A stretch of 64,000 nt of DNA from Phallusia fumigata (Eukaryota; Chordata; Ascidiacea; Phlebobranchia; Ascidiidae), in assembly GCA_008931825.1 (NCBI GenBank), contig QXVZ01004525.1, forward strand, positions 220,512 to 284,511. The letters are read 5' to 3'. This document shows, piece by piece, positions 35,792 through 48,448 of this stretch. Below the pieces are notes generated by a model, which was given only the letters and a program-made list of their open reading frames with translations, searched no databases and was not told where the DNA came from. A program made the position numbers and the translations under genes. Numbering within the stretch: position 1 is the stretch's first letter; each line of letters begins with the position of its first letter.

Positions 35792-35862
35792 GGTCCCGCC
35801 GAGATTTGAACTCGGATCGCTGGATTCAAAGTCCAGAGTGCTAACCGTTACACCACGGGACC
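35792..35862 (-). tRNA. tRNA-Gln (anticodon UUG), copy 2
   Basis: Base-for-base identical to the gene at 32722-32792, with the same cloverleaf and TTG anticodon. The minus strand runs into a long T tract (about 35779-35787), a strong pol III terminator. Similarity to copy 1 stops within a few bases of the gene on both sides, apart from a GGGA/TCCC flank. Confidence 0.95.
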
Positions 35863-36728
35863 GGCGCGTCCTTCAGCGGCAAATCGCGACATATATACAA
35901 CATACGTCATAATGGCATGCCCGCTGTTGCCTTTTACTGCCCTTCGTAGCTTACCTGCTTGACGTGTAATACGCTGGTTCCATAACGTAGAATTAAGGCG
36001 CAATTGCCCTATAACGGTTTACCGCGCTAACGGTTAACCCAACATAACAATGAAATTAGCGGGAAGTGTAAAAAAACTTAAAATGTCCTTTTTGACAGAC
36101 GAGTGCGTTTTGTTACAAATGTTGTTTAAGTTTAGAAGACTGAGTTATTGGGTTATGGTCTATTGGCTGCCTAACGGTCGCTCTACAGTCAGTACAATTT
36201 TCTACGCCCGGCGTCTGTTTTGGTTTCTATGGTTACAAGCTAAACTCAATGAGGTCAAACAATAAACAAAACGCAAGAACTTAAGTTTCACATTTACAAC
36301 CTGCGGTGAATGGACGTTCTAAGCTAATGAATGCAAAACAATTGAGCGTTCTCTCATGTACATCTTGTCGCTGTTCCAAATCAGAATGCCAAAATGATCT
36401 CTTTGTGTCTAGTTGAGGCAGAAAATTGTTATCTCAATTCTGCCTGTAAGTTTTTTGGCTTTCTTTAAATTGATGGCGAAGCATCTGAGGCTCTATACGC
36501 CCTTTAAAAGCGGGGCGCAAATAGAAATAGTCACAGCAACTTTATCCATGCGTATCTGTTTGTGTTTTGGACAAGTATAAAGCTCGAATATTCGTTTTTG
36601 GTACACAAATATTAGTGAAGTGCGTTAATTGTTAATAAAACAAGTCCAAATTTTGTCACAAATAGATAGGTGTAATCTGTTTTTACTTTTTAGCTGCATG
36701 TTTTTGACCTGTGTCTCCTGCATTAATT
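35863..36728. promoter_or_regulatory. Upstream region of GAR-family gene 1
   Basis: It contains segments related to the upstream regions of genes 2 and 3: around 36230 (ACAAGCTAAACTCAATGAGG; compare near 41225 and 46960) and around 36370 (AAATCAGAATGCCAAAA; compare 41470 and 45047). A strong 3' splice site (TTTTTACTTTTTAG) ends at about 36693, 36 bp before the start codon, and may receive a 5' UTR exon or a spliced leader. Confidence 0.45.
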
Positions 36729-38181
36729 ATGGCTAACACGTACGACATTGGTGACAAAACTGGCGAAGAACTTAGTCGGCAAATGGGTGAGATGACGTTG
36801 AGCCCTTCATGGCAAAGAGGGAATAAAAGCACTTTTGCTATCAACGGAAAAACAGTTGCTGAAATAGAACCAAATCCAACGCCCGAGCAGCCAGGTAATG
36901 GAATGATGTACTTCGATGGCAAAGCTCCAAGATACGAAGATCTGAGAAGAGCTGCAAACAAAAATTACCCAGAAAAACATCAAAAACTGGACAAAAGCCA
37001 TTTAAAGGATGGTTTGAACGTGAAAAATAAATCCGATCAATTTTACTTTCTTTCCAAATTCGAGGAGGCACGAAGAGTTCCGGGAGATGCGCAGGGATAT
37101 CTATCTAGGAACCAAGTAGAAGATGGAAACAAGAGGGCGATAGAGCAGGGAAGGCCACGTGACATGTTTGATCAATATACTGGACCTCCAATACAGAGAC
37201 AGGAAGCATATAGAAATATTATGTAAGTCGACAGTTTTGTCAGGTTTTTATACCAAATTTTGTGAGTTGCAGCGAGTGCAAATATAAACACTCCGAAATC
37301 TAAACTCCTATATTAACTGTCAAATATTTCAGTCCCAGTCCAAATAAGGTTTCTTCAAAATGTAATAATAAGTAACAACACAATAAAATATAACATAACA
37401 CTTACTTTTGACACACAATTGAATTGGGCAGCACTTCGTTGCAGTGTACAAATTTTACGTTCTTATTCTATTTAACTCATGTAAAAACTCTATAGTTATC
37501 TCTATCTCTATTTTTCTACAACTATGTCTATATTNTTTGACACACAATTGAATTGGGCAGCACTTCGTTGCAATGTACAAATTTTACGTTCTTATTCTAT
37601 TTAACTCATGTAAAAACTCTATAGTTATCTCTATCTCTATTTTTCTATAACCATGTCTATATCCTTTGAATGTAAAATGCGTGCGCTTATATAGCCCTTT
37701 TTCCAATCTGGTTTAATGGACTTGATTACCACGAATGACAGCGCGGTTATAAATTAAACCCAAAGGAATGAACTAGATTAAATCGAAGACATCCCAATTG
37801 AACAAGGGCATCGTAAATCCTAAAGAGTGCATGTAATTTAGTGATGAGGTCATATGAGGGTTTTGTGCTGTGCAATAAAATCATTTCCCAAAACGTACAC
37901 AAAAATCGGTGAAAAACACAACAAATAATCAAAAATCACTACAGAGTCAATACCAACTGTGATCGTTAATGTTTCTTGTGCTAAATTGCATCTGATTATT
38001 TTATTTGGATGCAAAAAGTGCTCAAAGCGGAAGCGGCGGTGGAGGCGGAAGAGGAAGTGGAAGCGGTGGCAGACATGGAGGAAGGAGCGGATGTCGAAGC
38101 GGAGGAGGAAAAGAAGGGCGTGGAAGTAGCAGCGGGCGTGGAGGCTGGAGTGGGAGTGCTGGTGGAAGAAGAGGCAAATAG
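36729..38181 (+). CDS. GAR-tailed family protein, gene 1
   Basis: I do not recognise this family. Exons 36729-37222 and 38019-38181 give about 218 residues. The start at MANTYDIGDKTGEEL is chosen over an ATG 18 bp upstream because it matches the start of gene 4 (MANVHKIGDKTGEQL). The first exon encodes a charged globular region shared with the other copies: SW..G.K at about 27-32, a PTPEQPGNG turn near 56-64, DQFYFLSKFEEARRVPGD near 103-120 and LSRNQVEDGNK after it. The second exon encodes a Gly/Ser/Arg-rich tail. The junction splits a codon AT|N in phase 2, as in all GAR copies. RNA binding or condensate formation through the tail is a guess from composition. Confidence 0.7.
37413..37663. 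repeat. Direct repeat around one unknown base, in the intron of gene 1
   Basis: About 125 bp (from GACACACAATTGAATTGG to a TCTATCTCTA-rich end) occur on both sides of the unknown base at 37535, nearly identical. As at the other ambiguous positions in the window, this looks like an unmerged overlap rather than a real duplication. Confidence 0.65.
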
Positions 38182-41100
38182 ATCAAAGTCTCTGCTCGGG
38201 AACACCGAACGGGTGTTTACAATCATCCGCATTATTAAAACAGTATGTGTTATAGTTAGTGATGATCTTGTAGATGTGTACTTTTACTTTGTAACCATTC
38301 GATTCTTTGACAAGTGTACTGGTACGACCCCAATAATTTACAAATACTTAAACTAATAAAGCCAATGAATACAAAATGTAGCAAATTTGCTACAAAAAAC
38401 TTCCTTTGTTTTAAATGTTTTCTTTCTCATATCCAAAAAAATGTACATTATTGAAACTAATTACCCAAACGTCCTGTTTTCCAATTCGATTGAATATCTT
38501 CGTGATCCTGATATGTTTGTGAATTGAAATCGACCATTCTTAGTAGCGTAACATGATAACCTAGATTGTATTAGCCTGGTTCGACAACACAGGCAAAACA
38601 CAATTTCATGAGGAATTTTGTACATTGATCAAGTGAATTGTTTCGACTTATTTTCTTAACGAGCATACTTTCATTTTTCCCAATGGCACACTAAACTTTC
38701 ATTTTTCGCTATATTTTTAAACAAAATCAACAATATACTCGCCAAAAAATACAGTACCCGACCTACATTTCTGTACATATGATCGTTATAGACCTGTGGT
38801 TATCTCATCCGCCACACTGCTTCTATTAATTTCCCAAGGGCGTCGCGAAATGATTCCGTTTCTAAACTGTATTATATCAATAAATACAACTTCGATAACA
38901 AGCGTCTTTATTAAATTCTGATCGCTGGTGCATCGCACGTCCAACCAACTTTTTACAAAAGCATCGAATCAAGTTTAAGAAACACTGTGTTAGACAATTT
39001 TCCCAGGACAAATGAGTTTGTGTTATGCCAGCGCGACAGCCAACTTACCTTCGGTTTCACATGATGCAAATTTGTAACAAATATATACAATCTGTCCAGT
39101 AAATTATTCAGACGACAAAAACTGGTTGAAGCCGATAGCAGTGGTTTGAAGCACCTAATTGGGCACGAAATATTTGTCAAATCAACACCATGTTGCGCCG
39201 GTATATAGAAATCAATAGTAACACTGGTATACAAAACACAGTGAACAAAACTTTGAAATTACCCTTTAGCCGCCAGACAACCTTTTGTTTGACAAACTGT
39301 TGTACGATGTCGGCTTAGGTTGTTCCCACGCCTTTAAGTTGAAAAAGAAAGCAGACAGGCTGCGTTGTTTATTTGCGTGTGCTGCAATAAATATGGCTGT
39401 TAACAGGTACTCGACTGCTTACCTGTCTGACGAACAAATTGCAGAGCAAATGGAAAAGTTGCGTTGGGTATTGATTTGGCAAAAACAAAATAGCTTTCAT
39501 GCCGGCATTTTGTTGGACGCTCCGGCTTCTCCGCCAAACTCATGGGGAGTTCCCGATGGCACAACTAACGTTTTGCTTTTTTCACGCGCAGGTAGATGAG
39601 TTAGTGTATTGTACAAAAGAATGCGAAACCGTTTGTCACAAATCTCACCAGCTAACTATTCCACTTTCTCCAGACCTGTGGTGCCTGCGCGTACCAAATA
39701 CTTTGATTTGTTGTCTTGTTCCAACGTTTTTATCTGCAGTAATGTTTAGCGTATAGTATCCGATATATATGTAGGTTTACTTCTGTATCCCGGTCAGTAA
39801 ATGTTATCAAAGTTTATTTTAGAAAAGAAAATACAACATGGTAATAAAGGTATTACTTTTTACTGTGCTTTTGCACTTAAGACCCGACATGAAATATAAC
39901 TACAGAAACACTCAAGAAAATTTATTTAACCCACAAGTAATCAGCACAACTGTTTGCCTTAATACGACATATTGTTGATTGTATCAAAAAAGCAGAAAAG
40001 TTTGCGATGATACACTTATTAAAATAATTTGATTTTGCCGCATGTCATTTACTGGAAAGACGAAAAGCAACGTAAGAATGTTATTCCAGGCAGATTTACT
40101 ACTAATTTTACAGTTTTTGTTCCCAAATAAAGCACGGAATAGTTGGTGCGGATCAAAGACCGTCATTAGGCCCGCGGGAAAAAAATGCATTTAAACAGGT
40201 GAATTTGTTTAGATAACAATAGTTGTTTATATCGCTCCAAGGTAACACACACATGGGCAGCAAATTTGCAAAAGACACATAAAATGATTAAAATGTGCTT
40301 AACATTGTTTTCACAGATGCGGGATAAGGTCAAAATAACGTCGCTTGACAGGTTTGAGGCCAAATCTTCACCGGTACAAAAGATGCACCCAGGCGGAGAG
40401 AAATGAGAAAAAATACTTTGTGACGCGTCTGATNCCGGTACAAAAGATGCACCCAGGCGGAGAGAAATGAGAAAAAATACTTTGTGACGCGTCTGATCAC
40501 GTGTTTATCTGGCGTACGTTTTGTACCAAGTGCTTGACAACGGTTCGGGAATAAAATGACAAATCGTATGTAGACCTATCATGGCATCAAAGTCAACTCG
40601 TATACACATGCATCGCGGCAATAAACGCGTAAAGCTCAAAAGTGCCTGTGTTCTGGTCGTCACAGTTTCAAGATATTTATTAACGCAGTTCAGTCCCTGG
40701 TATAAAACTTCTGCGATCCCTTGACATTTTACTTTCTTTCCAAGTCAACAAGCACACGTACTATTGAAACAGTATAATCCAATGAATACAAAATGTCGCA
40801 AATTTGCTAAAAACTTCCTTTTACGTTTAATTTTTTTTCTCATATCCACAAAAATGCACATTATTGAAACTAATCATCCCAAAGTCCTTTCCGATTCGAT
40901 TAAATATCTTTGTGATTGAAACCAACGTCAGCAGCCAGACTACATTTTCTTTGACAAACGGTTTAGGTTGTTCCCACGCTTTCGAAATAAGTTGAAAACG
41001 ATAAAAGACGTGTGTGTTTTGTTTCAGCTGTCCTTTATTTTCAAGTTCAAAATACTGAACACTGCGAAATGTGTATTATATGTGTTATCTCATATTTAGG

Positions 41101-41679
41101 TGCGTTTTTATCTGGGTGTGTTAGAACAAATATGCGAACAATCTGCAGAGCAAATGGGAATGTTGACGTATCATTGGGTAAAATGAATTTCAGACCAGCG
41201 TCCTATCCGACGCTCCGAACTCTGGTTACACGCCAAACTCAGTGTGCAACACAACAAATTTATAGGTAGAATTCGTGATGACAGAACTAGTGTTTCGCCT
41301 GTTTGACACCGCCGCATGTTTCAGTGTTTGGTTACACGCTAAAAATGCCCAACAATGAACACAAGGAGAAGAGTTTCGCATTTTCGACGCGCCGTGAATT
41401 GCCATGCCGGACTATTAAACGGTGAAACAATTGAGTGTTTTCTCGTATATATATAGGTAGCTGTTTAACATCAGGATGCTAGTAAGGTTCAAATGTCCTT
41501 GGCGTCTGTTTTTGGTCTGAATTTGCATTTTGCCTCGCGGTTAGTAGTTCACTATGTTTTTTTTTACCTAATATATTTTGCTTTTCGTCGATTTGTGATA
41601 AGGTTAGGAAATTGTAGATATTAATCCATTGTATTAGGCTTTGTCCCTCATTTACAGCATCCTGTAGTAGAATCTCAAA
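38182..41679. other. Spacer with segmental duplications between GAR genes 1 and 2
   Basis: No intact gene was seen. 38340-38520 matches 40773-40920. 39245-39600 matches 40935-41240 in diverged form. 39545-40433 matches 43680-44575 almost perfectly. A 63-bp block is doubled around the unknown base at 40434. These blocks are parts of a gene-plus-flank unit that was duplicated several times. Open frames inside (for example 39285-39756) are not conserved in the better-matching copies. Confidence 0.6.
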
Positions 41680-41781
41680 ATGAGTGAAAGCGATCAAGAT
41701 GAAGATGTCCTTCAGGGAGTGGAAAACTTGGCGATCCAGGATCCAACGTACCGATTTGTTTGCAATATTTGCATGTTGTAA
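41680..41781 (+). CDS. Small ORF with duplicated leader of GAR gene 2
   Basis: A 33-residue frame starting MSESDQDEDVLQGVEN. Its leader (TAGGCTTTGTCCCTCATTTACAG, then GTAGTAGAATCTCAAAATGAGTGAAA) repeats the leader of gene 2 at about 42108-42160, so a duplicated 5' end has been joined to unrelated coding sequence. It may be a first exon, a uORF-like peptide or a dead fragment; no donor site was identified. Confidence 0.35.
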   Translation: MSESDQDEDVLQGVENLAIQDPTYRFVCNICML

Positions 41782-42152
41782 AACCTGTGATAAAGTTGTA
41801 AGTCATGGGAGGGCGATTTTTGGCCTCATGCCTAAAATCTGTAAATTGGCTAACTTTAATTTACAAGTGTATTAGCAGTCCTTTTTAGAGAAACAATATA
41901 CAAGCTAAATCGGCATTGTTATTAGCTTAAACTTGATTATGCATCAACGTGTGAAAAAACGACTTTACGTGTTGCGATAATGATTAATACTCTGTAATCT
42001 GACGAAAAGTAGGTTTTGTCTTATTAAAGCATCAAAACGACAGTATTATTTCCTCTATCAGTTGGTATTATGTTTTATCAAGGTTTTCAGAAGATTTAAT
42101 AATATTTTAGGCTTTATTCCTGACTTACAGAAACTTGTAATAGAACTTCAAA

Positions 42153-43141
42153 ATGAGTGAAATTCCAAAAATGTCAAATCCAAAAAATCCTTACTCACAC
42201 GAGATCGGTAACAAGACAGGCGAACAACTTGCCAGGCAAATGGGAAAGTTAACACTAGGCGATTCTTGGAAAACAGGCACTAAACACGTTTTTACCATGG
42301 ATGGAAAACCAGTAGCTGAAATAAGGCCAAAACCAACGGAAAAACAACCTGGTAATGGAATTGTGTATTTCAAAGACCATCATGCTCCAAGACACGAGGA
42401 TTTGAAGCCGGCTCTTAACAAAAATTACCCTGAATTGCATCAAAGGTTAGACAAAAACCCTTTGAAAGATGAATTAAAGTTGAAAAACAAATCGGGTCAA
42501 TTTTACTTTCTTTCCAAATACGAGGAGGAAAGGAGAGTTCCAGGAGATGAGAAAGGACATCTATCAAGGAATCAAGTAAAAGAGGGTAATAAGAAGGCAA
42601 TAGAGCAAGGGAATCCGCATGACATGATGAAACAATATTTAGGCACCACGAAACAGAGACAAGCAGCACACCAAGATATTATGTAGGTAGAATTCTTCAA
42701 ATGTTATTCTTTAGTTTTTTAACGGAAATAATAACTACATTATTTGGTTGCAAAACTATTAGGTTTTAACAACGAATGTGTTTTAACTAGTACCAATTTT
42801 CCAGCGTACGTACTTTGAGATCCCTTGTTTGCATTGGCAGAACAAGTGCTAAAAGCGAACGCGGTGGAGGGCGTGGAAGCCAAGGAGGTAGTGGAAGCGG
42901 GGGAGGTGGGGGTGGAGGCCAGGGAAAAGGCGGAAGTGGCGGCGGGAGTGTAAAGGGAAGCGCAAGAGGAAGTGGAGGAGAAGGAGGTAGTGGAGCCGGA
43001 GGAGGAGGCCGGAGTGGCGGCGGAGGTCGAAGTGGAGGCGGAGGAGGAAGTCGGAGTGGAGGCGGGGGCGGTGGAGGAGGCAGGAGTGGAGGCGGAGGCG
43101 GTGGAGGAGGCAGGGGCGGAGGCGCTGGTGGAAGACGCTGA
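42153..43141 (+). CDS. GAR-tailed family protein, gene 2
   Basis: The best-preserved member of the family. Exons 42153-42682 and 42841-43141 give about 276 residues. The conserved part reads EIGNKTGEQLARQMGKLTL, later GQFYFLSKYEEERRVPGD and LSRNQVKEGNKKAIEQG. The second exon is an almost pure Gly/Arg/Ser tail of about 90 residues ending GGAGGRR, longer and richer in Gly than in gene 1. The junction is phase 2 (AT|A). The start could also be the second Met (42171). An acceptor-like site TTACAG lies 22 bp before the first ATG. On the minus strand the same exon reads open only because of its composition. Function unknown. Confidence 0.75.
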
Positions 43142-45391
43142 AAATAACTTCTCTGCTCAAGAACAGAGAACAGGCGTTAACTGACAATGGTATTATTAAA
43201 ACAGTAATTTGTGAAAATATAAATTTATTGTCAATCTTTCTGATGTGATTAATTTACAATAACTGTTTATTTTTAAATTGATAGTTTGAATTTTATGGTA
43301 CAAAATTATTTTACAGTGACTGTGATGTTTTTGTTTACTAGTGTAGTTTTTTGTTTTTTGAAAATGTGTAGCTCACTGTATATACACCTAAACGTAGTTT
43401 GCTTAATTTTCTTTGCGTGCCTTGAAGTGGCCAGTCGACAGAAAGCATTTGCCCTTTGCTAGGTTAAATCTAATTCCTGAAACGGAATATAATGATATCA
43501 TATCTTTTCAAACATACGTTCAGTTAACGTTATTCATTGGTGAATCTGGTTTATTTTCACTTTTTTTTGATTAGTTTTCACAGCAATACGTAAAAGTTGG
43601 AACTCGGTGAAAGTTGCACAAATGACTAGGCTGGGCATGTTTGTACCCGACGCCATTCGCTCTATTGTAACACGCCAAACTCATGGGGAATTCCCGATGG
43701 CAAAACTAATGTTTTGCTTTTTCAACGCGCAGGTAGATGAGTTAGTGTATTGTACAAAAGAATGCGAAACCGTTTGTCACAAATCTCACCTGCTAAGTAT
43801 TCCACTTTCTCCAGACCTGTGGTGCCTGAGCGAAAACAAATACTCTGATTTGTTGTCTCGTCCTAACGTTTTTATCTGTAGTAATGTTTAGCGTATAGTA
43901 TCCGATATATATGTAGGTTTACTTCTGTATCCCGGTCAGTAAATGTTATCAAAGTTTAATTTAGGAAAGAAAATACAACATGGTAATAAAGGTATTACTT
44001 TTTACTTGTGCTTTGGTACTTAAGACCCGACATGAAATATAACTACAGAAATAGTCGGGAAATTTATTTAACCCACAAGTAATCAGAACAACTGTTTGCC
44101 TTAATACGACATATTGTTGATTGTATCAAAAAAGCAGAAAAGTTTGCGATGATACACATATTAAAATAATTTGATTTTGACGCATGTCATTTACTGGAAA
44201 GACGAAAAGCAATGTAAGAATGTTATTCCAGGCAGATTTACTACTAATTTTACAGTTTTTGTTCCCAAATAAAGCACGGAATAGTTGGTGCGGATCAAAG
44301 ACCGTCATTAGGCCCGCGGGAAAAAAATGCATTTAGACAGGTGAATTTGTTTAGATAAAAATAGTTGTTTATATCGCTCCAAGGTAACACACACATGGGC
44401 AGCAAATTTGCAAAAGACACATAAAATGATTAAAATGTGCTTGACAGTGTTTTCACAGATGCGGGATAAGGTCAAAATAACGTCGCTTGACAGGTTTGAG
44501 GCCAAATCTTCACCGGTACAAAAGACGCACCCAGGCGGAGAGAAATGAGAAAAAATACTTTGTGACGCGTCTGGTGACGCGTCTTTTGTACCGAGTGCTT
44601 GACAACGGTTCGGGAATAAAATGACAAATCGTATAAAACTTCTGCAATCCCATGACATTGGCCTCGACAAAGTCATTTTCATGTTTTCGAAATTAAGCAA
44701 ATTAAAACAGCTGCAAAAAAACAACTATGCGTTTTCATATATCAAATGTATCTTTATTATGATAGGTTATTGTTGCTATTCGGGACAGAGAAATGTGCGT
44801 AAATACACATAAACTACAAGCATAAAGTGTTAGACGAAAACAAGCATGAAAACAAGTTGAGCAGTACATGTACAGCACAGCAGAAGTCAAATCGCACCAC
44901 TCCCTGTATATGTCGCAAGAAGAGTTCCAGTCAATGAAGCATGTCAAAACACCTGCTGCGGTCTCCAAAGGAGTTGGTGAGGCGCTGGGATAGAAGGCAG
45001 CGAAGTAACTATCAAATTTTCTGTTTGTTCGATTCAGCGTTGGAAATCAGGGTGCTAGTAGTTCACAAATGTTCTTTTCGTCTGATTTTTAGTCTGATAA
45101 ATCTGCGCATTACGTCGAAGTTAGTTCGTATTATTCAGTTGTATAGGGTAGCAGTTTTGATTCGGGGTACTGGTAGGGTAAGAGGTGTTGTGCCCATTTT
45201 TAGTCGGATGATTTTGTACGTTACTCAATGCAATTTTAACAAGTGTTGCGAGCGATATTGCATTTCTATTTGTAAGTTGCAGTTGTTTAAACCACGTACA
45301 AATCAAAATGAAAACTGTGGTTGTACATAGAAAAGTATAATCTTTATTTATTTATTTCTGATGTTCTTAGCATTCCGTCCGATACAATAAT
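43142..45391. other. Spacer with segmental duplications between GAR genes 2 and 3
   Basis: 43680-44575 is a near-identical copy of 39545-40433, and 44300-45285 is repeated at 46990-47998. The last 100 bp end in the acceptor-like TTCTTAG about 20 bp before the start codon of gene 3. Open frames here (44308-44724 minus, 44941-45330 plus) also occur in the duplicate and are not evidence of coding on their own. Confidence 0.6.
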
Positions 45392-46144
45392 ATGAGTCAA
45401 ACACTCGAAATTGGTGACCTAACTGGCGAACAACTTGCTACGCAGTTGGCGAAGTTGACGTCAAAACGAGATTCATGGCAAATAGGCATTAAACATATTT
45501 TTACAATCAACAAAAAAAATGTTGCCAAGATTAGGGCAAGCCCAACGCTAGAACAACCTGGTAATGGAATAGCTTCGTTTGGTAGCGAACCTCCTACATA
45601 CGGTGAATTGATGCAATCCATTAACATACATTACCCTGAAAAACATAAGGAACTGGACCGATCCAAGTTGAAAGGACGACTAAACTTGCAAAACAAATCA
45701 GATCAGTTTTACTTTCTTACCAAATTCGAGGAGGCGCGTCGTGTTGAAGATGGCGGACATCTATCAAGGAAACAAGTAAAGAAGGGCAACAAGAAGGCAA
45801 TAGAGCTGGGAAAGCCACGTGCCATGATTAAATTGTATAAAGGGACTCTGGGACAGCGGCAGGAAGCATATGACGCCATAATGTAAGTAAACGCATTTGC
45901 AATAAAAGGTTCTTTTGTCTTTGGCCCAGTTAGTAGAAAACTTAAAAAATATATTTCAACAACTCCATTTATATTGTAAAAATAGATTACTGCATTACTG
46001 TAGCAGCATTTATGGGCTAGTGCAGAACTAGCGTTTAGTATAAGTAATAAATTAAATTTGTTACATAATTTTTCTTTGGGCAGGAATGAAAGAATTGAAG
46101 AATACATGGCGAAAGTGAATGAGTTAAAAGCAAACAAAAAGTAA
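45392..46144 (+). CDS. GAR-family gene 3 (short-tail form)
   Basis: Exons 45392-45882 and 46084-46144 give 183 residues. The conserved part reads EIGDLTGEQLATQLAKLT, LEQPGNG, DQFYFLTKFEEARRV and LSRKQVKKGNKKAIELG. The second exon adds only NERIEEYMAKVNELKANKK and a stop, a short charged helix instead of a GAR tail. A phase-compatible GAR exon lies further on at 48449-49001 (see that entry), so this gene may make two C-termini. The exon 1 end, AT|GTAAGT, is the same as in genes 1 and 2. Function unknown. Confidence 0.7.
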
Positions 46145-48448
46145 CATTCTTTGAACCCACTGTTAACTATTCCCCAATTCGTGTTCCCCAATTCATAGTA
46201 TGCTTCTCATAAAATGTATCTTTCAGATAGCGTTTTCCTCGTCGCTTTTTTTCGCTTGATTAAGCTTCACCGAACCGTATAATACGTCACGCGCTTTTTT
46301 CTTTTTGCCACGTGACTTCTCTCGCTTTTTTGCTCGGTAACGATCAACTGCCTTACACTCCCTCGAATAAACTTCGCTACAAGGTCATGGATTTTGATTA
46401 TTCCCTGGCACGCTTTAAAAAAGGGGGAAACCAATTTCTTGGCAAGCAAGCTTGAAGTGTTTTTGTCAATAGCGCACTCAATGACAATGCAAGATACGAC
46501 AGGCATTGCTGCCGAAATATATTCCCTTGTTTTTGACATTAAGTCTTCCGAAACAGCTTGGTGATGTGTGAGTGCACCCGACGACAAATTTACCATCGAG
46601 AACAGTGTTTTGCTTTTTCTACGCTAGGTTAAATAACAAAGGACGTGCTCTCCCGATGGATGAGAAAACACTTGGGCGTTGCCACATTTACAGTGTCGCT
46701 ATATGGCTTTATTACAACTTGCAGGGCATTAATGTGCTCACAACAGTCCTTGAAATGACTAATCTGTGCTAGTCAGTCTTGTCACAGATGCGTAATGAGG
46801 TCAACATAACGTCCTTCGACTGGTTTAAGGCTAATAATATGAAGTCTGGCAAACAGTTTGCAGAGAAAATGAGAAAGATAACGTATTACGTTGGGTAAAA
46901 TAGGTTTCTCAAGGCCAGCATTTTGTCGGACTCTCTGGCTTCTGGTTACACGCTAAACTCAGTGAGGAAAACAACGATATTCGCCATCAATCAAAGACCG
47001 CCATTAGGCCCGCGGGAAAACATTCAATTAGACAGGTGAATTTGTTTAGATAACAATAGTTGTTTATATCGCTCCAAGGTAACACACACATGGGCAGCAA
47101 ATTTGCAAAAGACACATAAAATGATTAAAATGTGCTTAACATTGTTTTCACAGATGCGGGATAAGGTCAAAATAACGTCGCTTGACAGGTTTGAGGCCAA
47201 ATCTTCACCGGTACAAAAGATGCACCCAGGCGGAGAGAAATGAGAAAAAATACTTTGTGACGCGTCTGGTGACGCGTCTTTTGTACCGAGTGCTTGACAA
47301 CGGTTCGGGAATAAAATGACAAATCGTATAAAACTTCTGCAATCCCATGACATTGGCCTCGACAAAGTCATTTTCATGTTTTCGAAATTAAGCAAATTAA
47401 AACAGCTGCAAAAAAACAACTATGCGTTTTCATATATCAAATGTATCTTTATTATGATAGGTTATTGTTGCTATTCGGGACAGAGAAATGTGCGTAAAGA
47501 CACATAAACTACAAGCATAAAGTGTTAGACGAAAACAAGCATGAAAACAAGTTGAGTGGTACATGTACAGTACAGCAGAAGTCAAATCGAACCACTCCTT
47601 GTATATGTCGCAAGAAGAGTTCCAGTCAATGAAGCATGTCAAAACCTGCTGGACCATGACGAAACCTGCTGGTCCTTTTTGATCGGTCTCCAAAGGAGTT
47701 GGTGAGGCGCTGGGATAGAAGGCAGCGAAGTAACTATCAAATTTTCTGTTTGTTCGATTCAGCGTTTGAAATCAGGGTGCTAGTAGTTCACAAATGTTCT
47801 TTTCGTCTGATTTTTAGTCTGATAAATCTGCGCATTACGTCGAAGTTAGTTCGTATTATTCAGTTGTATAGGGTAGCAGTTTTGATTCGGGGTACTGGTA
47901 GGGTAAGAGGTGTTGTGCCTATTTTTAGTCGGATGATTTTGTACGTTACTCAATGCAATTTTAACAAGTGTTGCGAGCGATATTGCATTTTTATCATTTT
48001 TTATTTGAAGAGTTAAAAGCAAACAAAAAGTAACATTCTTTGAACCCACTGTTGAAAAAATGATGGAATGTGTCAGTTAGCTTGTTTTGCGTTAAATCAA
48101 ACAAGTTGCATTTTTGTTCTATTTCAGCAAGAAATCATATTTTCAAATCGTAGATATTTTTTGTTCAAGAATTTTCCCGCCTAATCATCATAATTACTTT
48201 TAAATTTAAATGATTAAATCTGTGTATTGTGCACTGATATATTTGCCCCAATCAAACTGACTTTGTTTTAAAAAGCTTATTTTTATGGAGCATGCGCAAA
48301 TGATTAACACTTTATAACCATATCATTGTGTTTGTTTAAATGTGTAGCCCAGTTTCTGTAATGCACTGACACGTACCTGTTACGTACGAATATCGTTATC
48401 AATGGCATATAATCATTTTTTTTAATAGCTTTTGATATAGGTTGAAAG
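46145..48448. repeat. Segmental duplicate that has lost the gene body
   Basis: 46990-47998 repeats 44300-45285 at about 97% by eye. The match then jumps: 48009-48052 repeats 46121-46162, the end of exon 2 of gene 3 and its 3' flank. The whole of exon 1 and the intron between (about 45290-46118) is missing from this copy. 46160-46500 is itself repeated at 49120-49470. There is no intact gene inside. Confidence 0.7.

Noticed and set aside
37413-37663. Tandem duplication in the intron of GAR gene 1 as a biological event
   Set aside because: An unknown base lies exactly between the copies, as at three other sites, so an assembly join is more likely.
44308-44724. 138-codon minus-strand frame also present at 47024-47419
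   Set aside because: Presence in both places follows from the segmental duplication; at the third related locus (near 39984-40363) the frame is split, which argues against coding.
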